Origin: an uncultured Atopobiaceae bacterium
GTDB taxonomy: Bacteria; Actinomycetota; Coriobacteriia; Coriobacteriales; Atopobiaceae
Length of the DNA: 35,603 nt
Assembly: GCA_944321385.1 (NCBI GenBank)
Contig: CALULC010000007.1
Coordinates: forward strand, 1-35,603
Direction of reading: 5' to 3'
Numbering within the stretch: position 1 is the stretch's first letter; each line of letters starts with the position of its first letter. This document shows positions 29,925 through 35,603 of the stretch, piece by piece. The position numbers and the translations under genes were made by a program. A model generated the notes under the pieces. The model saw only the letters and a program-made list of their open reading frames with translations. It was not told the DNA's origin and made no database searches.

Positions 29925-32900
29925 ATGAGCAGGAAGCAACCAAAGCGAAGGCTCTTCGCGGCGCTTCTGGCCGGCGCGCTTGCGCTGGGCGGAGTGGCCG
30001 TGGCGGGCGCCGCGGCGACGGCTCAGGCAGAGCCTGAGCTGACCAACTTCGCACAAGGTGCCACGGTAACGGCATCCGGCACGGAGGAAGAGAACGGCAC
30101 GACCACCGCCTGGGCACCGGAGCGCGCTGTGGACGGCCTCGTTGGCATGATGGGCGGCGAGGACAAGCGCGCCGATAAGGACTGGCGCGATGACGGAAAC
30201 AACTTCCGGAGCCAGGAGTCCAGCCGCTGGTCCTCCAACAAGGAGGGCGACCGCTGGCTGACCGTCGACCTCAGCAAGGAGGTCGTCGTCGACAACGTGA
30301 CCATCTACTGGGGCAAGCAGTTCGGCCAGGGCTACAAGCTCGAGACCTCCCTGGACAACTCCAAGTGGACCGCCGTCACGGAGAACGGCTCCGAGACGCT
30401 CTCTGCCACTGCCTCCGAAGAGGACACCGTCCAGCTGAGCGACACCGTCGCGCGCTACGTGCGTGTCACCATCACGACCCCCAACTCCGAGTACTCCACC
30501 GGCATCTGGGAGTTTGAGGTCTGGGGCACCGATAAGGCCGCGGAGCCGGAGAACCTGGCGCGCCTCGAGACCACCAAAGTCACCGCCTCCGGCCAGGAGG
30601 TCGACGGCAAGTGGGGCCCCGAGCTCGCCGTTGACGGCAAGGTTGGCCTGACCACCGATGAGACCTGGCGCGAGAAGGACTGGCTCACGGTCCGCGAGAA
30701 CCACGTCAACGACGCCGCCAGCCGCTGGTCCGCCAACAACGCCGACGGCGTGTGGCTAGCGCTCGACCTGGGCGCCGAGGCCGACGTCTCCAGCGTGAAG
30801 ATCGTCTGGGGCAAGCAGTTTGGCAGCCCGTATCGCATCGAGACCTCCACGAACGGCACCGACTGGACCGCCGTCACGGAGAATCTGACTGGCGCCGACT
30901 CCGAGACTGTTGACATTCCGCTCAACGACGTCCAGACCCGCTACGTCCGCCTCTTCATCGAGCGCCGCAGCGCCACCTACGCGATGAGCGTGTGGGAGTT
31001 CGAGGTCTGGGGCACCTGGACGAACGGCGCCCCCGAGCCCGAGCCCGAGCCCGTTGACGAGGAGCTTCCCGCAGTCGTCCCCGAGCCCGTCTCCTACACC
31101 GCCGCCGAGGGCGACCCGTTCGTGCTGGAGCCCGACTCCGACATCGTGTACCAGGGCGAGGGCGCCCAGGCCGAGGCCGAGAAGCTTGCCGAGACGCTGC
31201 GCGTCTCCACGGGCTACGACCTTGACGTTGTGGCCGCGTCCGACGACAACGTCGCGGACATCACCCTCTCCATCAACACCGAGGCCGGCAACGGCACCGA
31301 GGAGTCCTACGAGCTCTCCGCCGGCGCCGAGGGCCTCACGCTCTCCTCGCCGTCCGCCCACGGGCTCTTCAACGGCGCCCAGACCATCTACCAGCTCTTC
31401 GGACCCTTCTCGGTGGCCGACTTCGTCACCAACGGCTCGTGGGACGTCCCGGCGCTCCAGATCTCCGACTACCCGCGCTACGAGTGGCGCGCCGTCATGC
31501 TCGATCCGGCCCGTTCGTTCCTCACGGTTGACGAGATCAAGCAGGCCATCGACGTGCTCTCCATGTACAAGCTCAACGTCCTGCACCTGCACCTGACCGA
31601 CGACCAGGGCTGGCGCGTCGAGATCACCAACGAGGGCCGCGTCGAGGACGATGACATCGACTACACGCGCCTCGCGGAGATTGCCGGCGACGCCGCGATG
31701 GGCACCACCCAGTACCAGCAGAACCCCGGCATCCGCGGCTACTACACGCAGGACGACCTGCGCGAGATCGTGGCCTACGCCAACGAGCACCACATCGAGG
31801 TCGTGCCCGAGGTCGACATGCCCGGACACTCCCAGGGCATCCTCCACGCCATCCCGCAGCTCAACTCCGCCGAGTCCTCGCACGACGGCACGGTTGACCC
31901 CAAGACCGGCGAGAAGATCGAGAACCCCGCCAAGTGGATCTGCGCCCCGGCCCAGACCACCGGCGACGTGGGCGGCTCCTATCTCGACTACAACAACGAG
32001 TACACCTGGATGTTCCTCGAGCACGTGGTGAAGCAGATCACCGACATCTGCGGCTCCGAGTACATCCACATCGGCGGCGACGAGACGCACCAGCTCAACA
32101 CCGACTATCCCGGCCGTGCGGTCCAGTTCCTCAACAAGGCCGGCGAGATGGTCCGCGAGATGGGCCTCACCCCCATCGGCTGGAACGAGTGGGCGTCGAG
32201 CGGCGTTGACCTTGAGTCCGGCGACACCATCCAGTGCTGGAACGGTCAGCCCTCCGCAGGCACCATCACCAGCTCCGACGCCCGTATCATCTGGTCCATG
32301 GCCCAGAACGCCTACTTCCCGCAGCGCCCCGGCACCAACGTGGCCGGCCCCAGCTGGGCGGGCGGCGCAGACGGCGTCTGCAACATCGACGACTTCTACA
32401 ACTACGACCCGTCCGCCCGCGCCGGCCTCTCCGACGAGTACGTGCGCGGCGTCGAGGGTGCCATGTGGAGCGAGCACGTCCGCGGCATCCAGGACTTCTT
32501 CTTCCCCTCGTTCCCGCGCGCCATGGCTCTGGCCGAGGTCGGCTGGACCCCGCAGAACAAGCGCACCGGCCAGGTTGCCGACCTGCGCGAGCGCCTGGCA
32601 GACACCGTCCCCGCCCTCACCATGAAGGGCGCCGACTTCTACGCCGAGGACGGCCTTGAGAACGAGCCTCTCGTCGCGGCCACCGACCTCGAGACCGCGC
32701 CGTCCGTGGGCGTTGCGCACACGATCGCGCACGGCTACATGCCGATGACCGACATCGCCGACGTCACCGCCACCATCGCGTGGGAGGACGGCACCACCCA
32801 GCAGCTCGGCGTGGTCCAGAACCGCCCGTACCAGGCCCCCACGGCGGCGAACAACAACAACCGCGCCCAGAACGGCCTCTGGGAGCTCACCCTCACCGAG

Positions 32901-35051
32901 CTTCCCGGGCAGGGCACCCACACCGGCACCGTGACGTTCACCGCGGGCGGGAAGACCGTCACGGACACCGTGACCGTCACCGTGACCGGCGGCGAGACCA
33001 TCTACGGCAACAACATCGCGCTCTCCGCCGCCTCCGGCGAGCAGGGCGAGAAGGTCACCGTCACGCTGAGCGACTTTGCTCCCAGCGCGTCCGTCTCGCT
33101 GAGCTTTGGCGACTCCACGCTCGGCTCCGTCACCGTTAACGAGTTCGGCGTGGGCACCTACGAGTTCACCGTCCCGGCCGTCAAGCCCGGCACCTACCAG
33201 GTGACGACCGATCCCGTCGGCTCCGGCGCGGAGTTTGAGGTCACCCCGGCCTTCTCGCCCGAGGTGACGCTGTACCCGGCCACCGCGGCCCCCGGCTTTG
33301 AGGTCTCCGTCACCGTGACCGGCCTCGAGCCCGAGAAGGACGCGACGCTGACATCCGAGTTTGGCGAGGTCGCGCTCACGGCTGACGCCGACGGCGCCGC
33401 CGAGGCAATGATCTCCGTCCCCGAGGGCGCCACGACCGGCTCCTACGAGGTGACCGTCGAGCAGGGCTGGTGGAGCGGCTCCGCAATGCTCACGATCGCG
33501 AGCGACGCGCTGGCGCACCCCATCGACCAGGAGCTCTACGAGATTGCGGGCTTCTCGTCCGAGGAGACGACCGGCGAGACCGCGCCGAGCGGACCCGCGA
33601 ACGCCGCCATCGACGGCGACCCCAGCACCTACTGGCACAGCGCTTGGCAGAGCGGCACGAGCAGCCTGCCCGGCTACATCACCATCGACCTGGGCGCCGA
33701 GTACGACGTTGACGGCGTCTCCTACCTGCCGCGCCAGTCCAACGCCAACGGCCTCATGAAGGACTACAAGGTCTTTGTGACGGCCGACAAGCCCAGCGGC
33801 GCGCCCACCGGCACCCCCGCCGCCGAGGGGACCTTCCCCAACGTGACCAGCGCCGGCAGCCGTGACGCCACCATCGTCAACTTTGACGAGCCCGTGACCG
33901 GCCGCTACGTGACGATCGTTGCCACGAGCACGCACGCCGGCAACAACTTTGTGGGCGCGGCCGAGCTCGTGGTGAGCGGCCTCGAGCACGCCGGCACCGA
34001 TCCCGAGCCCGAGCCCACGCCCGTCGACAAGACCGCCCTCCAGGACGCGCTTGACGCGGCCGAGGCCGTCGATCGCACGGACAAGACCGAGGATTCTCTC
34101 GCCGCGCTCGACAAGGCCGTTGCCGCGGGCAAGGTCGTGATGGCCAACGACGAGGCCACCGAGGCTGAGGTTGCCGAGGCCGCCCGGGCCATTCTGGACG
34201 CCATCGACGGCCTTGAGACCGTTGAGCCCGAGCCGGAGCCGGAGCCCACGCTCACCGGCATCGCGGTGAAGGCCCTCCCGGCCAAGACCAGCTACGTCGC
34301 GGGCGACGAGCTCCAGCCGTCCGGCCTCGAGCTCACCCTCACCTACTCCGACGACTCCACCAAGACGGTTGCCTACGTGGGCGCCGCGGACGAGTTTGCC
34401 TTCAGCCCCACGGCCTTCTCGGCCGCCGGGACCATTGAGGTCACCGTCACCTACGCGGGCATGACCACCACCTTCGAGGTCACGGTCTCCGAGCCCGAGC
34501 CCACGCCCGACCCCGTTGAGGAGGCGCGCAAGAACCTCCAGGAGGTCATCGAGAACAACAGCGGTCTTGCCGAGGACGACTACACGGCCGAGACCTGGGC
34601 AGTCTACGCCGAGGCGCTTGCCAACGCGCAGGCCGCGCTCGACGACGAGGGCGCCACTGCCGACGAGCTGAACGCGGCAGCCGACGAGCTGCTCGCCGCC
34701 GTCGCAGGCCTCAAGGACGCCGAGCCCGACCCCGGAACCGACCCGGATCCTGACGAGCCTGGCACCGACCCGGATCCTGACGAGCCTGGCACCGACCCGG
34801 ACGACAAGCCCGGAACCGACGAGCCTGGCGCCGACCCGGACGACCAGAAGCCGTCCGACGACCAGACGCCCGGTGACGATCAGAAGCCTGGCACCGACCA
34901 GAAGCCGTCCGGCCAGCAGAAGCCGGGCACCAGCGGCAGCGCGGGCGTGCCTGCCACGAGCGACCCGTCCTGCGGCGTTGCGCTTCTCGCCTCCATGGGA
35001 GCGGCCCTCTCCGGCGTGGGCGCCGTCCTCGTGACGCGTCGCCGCCAGTAG
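29925..35051 (+). CDS. Secreted multidomain GH20 beta-N-acetylhexosaminidase
   Basis: A 1708-residue protein. Signal peptide 1-35 (KRRLFAALLAGALALGG...ATAQA). Two F5/8C (CBM32-like) domains, about 38-202 and 209-365. GH20 N-terminal domain about 380-515 and catalytic barrel about 515-880, with VMLDPARSF, LHLHLTDDQGWR, VPEVDMPGHS and GGDETH (catalytic D719-E720, substrate-assisted mechanism). Three Ig-like modules about 926-1192, a third discoidin domain about 1203-1355, FIVAR-like bundles about 1366-1432 and 1531-1599 around another Ig-like module, an acidic Pro/Gly/Asp linker, then VPATSD (from 1675), a hydrophobic helix and RRRQ. It should release terminal GlcNAc/GalNAc (or lacto-N-biose) from mucin or milk-type glycans at the cell surface. 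The ATG at 29925 follows GAGGGGAAAGC. The sorting motif departs from LPXTG. Confidence 0.94.
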   Translation: MSRKQPKRRLFAALLAGALALGGVAVAGAAATAQAEPELTNFAQGATVTASGTEEENGTTTAWAPERAVDGLVGMMGGEDKRADKDWRDDGNNFRSQESSRWSSNKEGDRWLTVDLSKEVVVDNVTIYWGKQFGQGYKLETSLDNSKWTAVTENGSETLSATASEEDTVQLSDTVARYVRVTITTPNSEYSTGIWEFEVWGTDKAAEPENLARLETTKVTASGQEVDGKWGPELAVDGKVGLTTDETWREKDWLTVRENHVNDAASRWSANNADGVWLALDLGAEADVSSVKIVWGKQFGSPYRIETSTNGTDWTAVTENLTGADSETVDIPLNDVQTRYVRLFIERRSATYAMSVWEFEVWGTWTNGAPEPEPEPVDEELPAVVPEPVSYTAAEGDPFVLEPDSDIVYQGEGAQAEAEKLAETLRVSTGYDLDVVAASDDNVADITLSINTEAGNGTEESYELSAGAEGLTLSSPSAHGLFNGAQTIYQLFGPFSVADFVTNGSWDVPALQISDYPRYEWRAVMLDPARSFLTVDEIKQAIDVLSMYKLNVLHLHLTDDQGWRVEITNEGRVEDDDIDYTRLAEIAGDAAMGTTQYQQNPGIRGYYTQDDLREIVAYANEHHIEVVPEVDMPGHSQGILHAIPQLNSAESSHDGTVDPKTGEKIENPAKWICAPAQTTGDVGGSYLDYNNEYTWMFLEHVVKQITDICGSEYIHIGGDETHQLNTDYPGRAVQFLNKAGEMVREMGLTPIGWNEWASSGVDLESGDTIQCWNGQPSAGTITSSDARIIWSMAQNAYFPQRPGTNVAGPSWAGGADGVCNIDDFYNYDPSARAGLSDEYVRGVEGAMWSEHVRGIQDFFFPSFPRAMALAEVGWTPQNKRTGQVADLRERLADTVPALTMKGADFYAEDGLENEPLVAATDLETAPSVGVAHTIAHGYMPMTDIADVTATIAWEDGTTQQLGVVQNRPYQAPTAANNNNRAQNGLWELTLTELPGQGTHTGTVTFTAGGKTVTDTVTVTVTGGETIYGNNIALSAASGEQGEKVTVTLSDFAPSASVSLSFGDSTLGSVTVNEFGVGTYEFTVPAVKPGTYQVTTDPVGSGAEFEVTPAFSPEVTLYPATAAPGFEVSVTVTGLEPEKDATLTSEFGEVALTADADGAAEAMISVPEGATTGSYEVTVEQGWWSGSAMLTIASDALAHPIDQELYEIAGFSSEETTGETAPSGPANAAIDGDPSTYWHSAWQSGTSSLPGYITIDLGAEYDVDGVSYLPRQSNANGLMKDYKVFVTADKPSGAPTGTPAAEGTFPNVTSAGSRDATIVNFDEPVTGRYVTIVATSTHAGNNFVGAAELVVSGLEHAGTDPEPEPTPVDKTALQDALDAAEAVDRTDKTEDSLAALDKAVAAGKVVMANDEATEAEVAEAARAILDAIDGLETVEPEPEPEPTLTGIAVKALPAKTSYVAGDELQPSGLELTLTYSDDSTKTVAYVGAADEFAFSPTAFSAAGTIEVTVTYAGMTTTFEVTVSEPEPTPDPVEEARKNLQEVIENNSGLAEDDYTAETWAVYAEALANAQAALDDEGATADELNAAADELLAAVAGLKDAEPDPGTDPDPDEPGTDPDPDEPGTDPDDKPGTDEPGADPDDQKPSDDQTPGDDQKPGTDQKPSGQQKPGTSGSAGVPATSDPSCGVALLASMGAALSGVGAVLVTRRRQ
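34740..34793. repeat. 27-bp tandem repeat in the GH20 wall linker
   Basis: Two identical 27-bp units (starting GACCCGGATCCTGACGAG) encode the repeated DPDPDEPGT linker. In-frame units like this often vary in number between strains, changing the reach of a wall-anchored enzyme. Confidence 0.9.
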
Positions 35052-35074
35052 GCAGCTTCCAAGCCACACGGCCA

Positions 35075-35113
35075 GCGGGCTCGGACGCCAACCGCGTCCG
35101 GGCCCGCTTCTTG
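35075..35113 (+). terminator. Terminator of the GH20 gene
   Basis: GCGGGCTCGGACGC and GCGTCCGGGCCCGC form a 14-bp stem (one G:U) around CAACC, followed by TTCTTGTG. It closely matches the hairpin after the sulfite-reductase fusion gene. Confidence 0.82.
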
Positions 35114-35130
35114 TGTCGCACCGCAGCATC

Positions 35131-35312
35131 GCTTGACGAAACGGGGCTCATCTCAGCCCAAAGATCTTCTCGCTTGACGAAACGGGCCTCGTCTCAGCCC
35201 AAAGTTCTTCTCGCTTGACGAAACGGGCCTCGTCTCAGCCTGAAACGGCGTAAATCCTGAGACGAGCCTCGTTTCGCCAAGAAATCCCGTACCCAAGCTG
35301 AGACGAGCCCCG
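35131..35312. repeat. 41-bp repeat array, right of the GH20 gene (three direct and two inverted units)
   Basis: Units beginning GCTTGACGAAACGG start at 35131, 35172 and 35213, each 41 bases apart. Inverted copies follow at 35256-35281 (CTGAGACGAGCCTCGTTTCG) and 35297-35312. The unit is the same family as the array at 29594, so the GH20 gene is flanked on both sides. There are no spacers between units, so it is not a CRISPR array. Confidence 0.87.
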
Positions 35313-35366
35313 CCCCCCCAACACACTCCTTACACGACTCCCCGCGCTTCTGGACGGCTCATGGGC

Positions 35367-35372
35367 TACAAT
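35367..35372 (+). promoter_or_regulatory. -10 element upstream of the leader ORF
   Basis: TACAAT at 35367-35372, with a purine start expected near 35380, lies before the leader ORF and the transporter gene. I find no convincing -35. Confidence 0.45.
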
Positions 35373-35406
35373 ACTCACGACTCATCCACCTAGGAGAAAG
35401 GTCCGC

Positions 35407-35433
35407 ATGAAACCTCGACCTCACAGTCGATGA
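35407..35433 (+). CDS. Possible 8-codon leader peptide MKPRPHSR
   Basis: ATG at 35407 follows AGGAGAAAGG and is read for eight codons, Met-Lys-Pro-Arg-Pro-His-Ser-Arg, then TGA at 35431. It lies 56 bases before the PRC-barrel (MgtE-type) transporter gene. Pro-rich leader peptides control magnesium transporters in enteric bacteria (MgtL) by ribosome stalling at low Mg2+. TCGAC and GTCGA within the ORF can pair. Whether this frame is translated is unproven. Confidence 0.4.
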   Translation: MKPRPHSR

Positions 35434-35489
35434 CCTGCGGCGTGCTCACGCGAGCGAGCGCGCCCACGCGACGCACGTAAGGAGCACGA

Positions 35490-35603
35490 ATGATCTACCT
35501 GTCCCAACTCCTGGGCAACCCCGTTATTGACGCCGACGGCGAGAAGGTCGGCACGGTCTCTGACCTTGGCATCGCCACGGGCGAGGTCTTCCCCCGCATC
35601 ACG
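35490..35603 (+). CDS. PRC-barrel protein, probable MgtE-type magnesium transporter, N-terminus only
   Basis: The 38 residues visible (MIYLSQLLGNPVIDADGEKVGTVSDLGIATGEVFPRIT) match the start of a PRC-barrel domain, which in Actinomycetota often precedes MgtE-N and CBS domains of magnesium transporters. The ATG at 35490 follows AAGGAGCACGA. The gene runs off the window, so the transporter identity rests on the N-terminus alone; a stand-alone PRC-barrel protein is possible. Confidence 0.6.
   Translation, partial: MIYLSQLLGNPVIDADGEKVGTVSDLGIATGEVFPRIT

Noticed and set aside
29737-29928. 63-codon plus-strand open frame before the GH20 gene
   Set aside because: It starts inside the repeat array, lacks a ribosome site and overlaps the GH20 promoter and start.
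30756-35129. Very long minus-strand open frame (1457 codons) opposite the GH20 gene
   Set aside because: It mirrors codon bias of the real gene in high-G+C DNA: Val/Gly/Arg/His-rich, no domain, no ribosome site. The plus-strand frame has clear GH20 and discoidin domains.
29594-35312. CRISPR arrays suggested by the 41-bp period
   Set aside because: Units abut without unique spacers, inverted copies are present, and no cas genes are nearby.

Overview
The window is a high-G+C bacterial chromosome segment. It has strong Shine-Dalgarno sites, a lipobox lipoprotein, a wall-type tail on a large secreted glycosidase, and gene styles I associate with host-associated Actinomycetota, most likely Coriobacteriia (Olsenella/Collinsella-like). 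That placement is an inference from gene content and codon style, not from a marker gene.

Layout. 1-377 is the 5' end of dnaK (minus strand). 791-2481 is a minus-strand run: a NifX/NifB-type cofactor protein, a CbiK-type cobaltochelatase with an in-frame TAG stop, and a YfcE-type phosphodiesterase. 2840-5419 (plus) encodes a fusion of a CoA-disulfide-reductase-like flavoprotein, a rhodanese, a siroheme sulfite/nitrite-reductase domain and two 4Fe-4S ferredoxin motifs. 5451-21274 is an accessory island. It holds a Phd/ParE-type toxin-antitoxin pair, an AbiE-like pair, then about 12.8 kb on the minus strand: XRE-like regulator, Ser/Thr kinase, lipoprotein, dynamin-like GTPase, HerA-like ATPase, HNH (WHH-like) nuclease, probable immunity protein, single-pass membrane protein and zinc-ribbon EcsC-like protein. 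21305-28800 holds metA, a DEAD-box helicase, an RlmI-like methyltransferase, a Fic protein, an LctP-type lactate permease and tadA. 28858-35603 holds tRNA-Ser(UGA), a LemA protein, a 1708-residue GH20 beta-hexosaminidase, and the start of a PRC-barrel (MgtE-type) transporter preceded by a tiny leader ORF.

The best candidate for a new system is the minus-strand block 8361-21159. The GTPase, HerA ATPase, nuclease and immunity genes are tightly coupled (3-bp gap, overlap, 20-bp overlap). The kinase, the lipoprotein and the membrane protein each carry the same palindrome, CAGTTGNNAACTG, at nearly the same distance from their start codons. This suggests one regulon controlled by the adjacent HTH protein or through the kinase. 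I read it as a sensor-kinase-controlled defence or toxin system; this is inference.

The intergenic DNA is unusually structured. Four copies of a 31-bp perfect or near-perfect palindrome sit on or beside stop codons, and two of them bracket the accessory island. Other gaps hold long interrupted inverted repeats, 41-bp direct/inverted repeat arrays on both sides of the GH20 gene, three operator-like palindromes before the Fic gene, and an octamer, GGCGAGAA, found about two dozen times.
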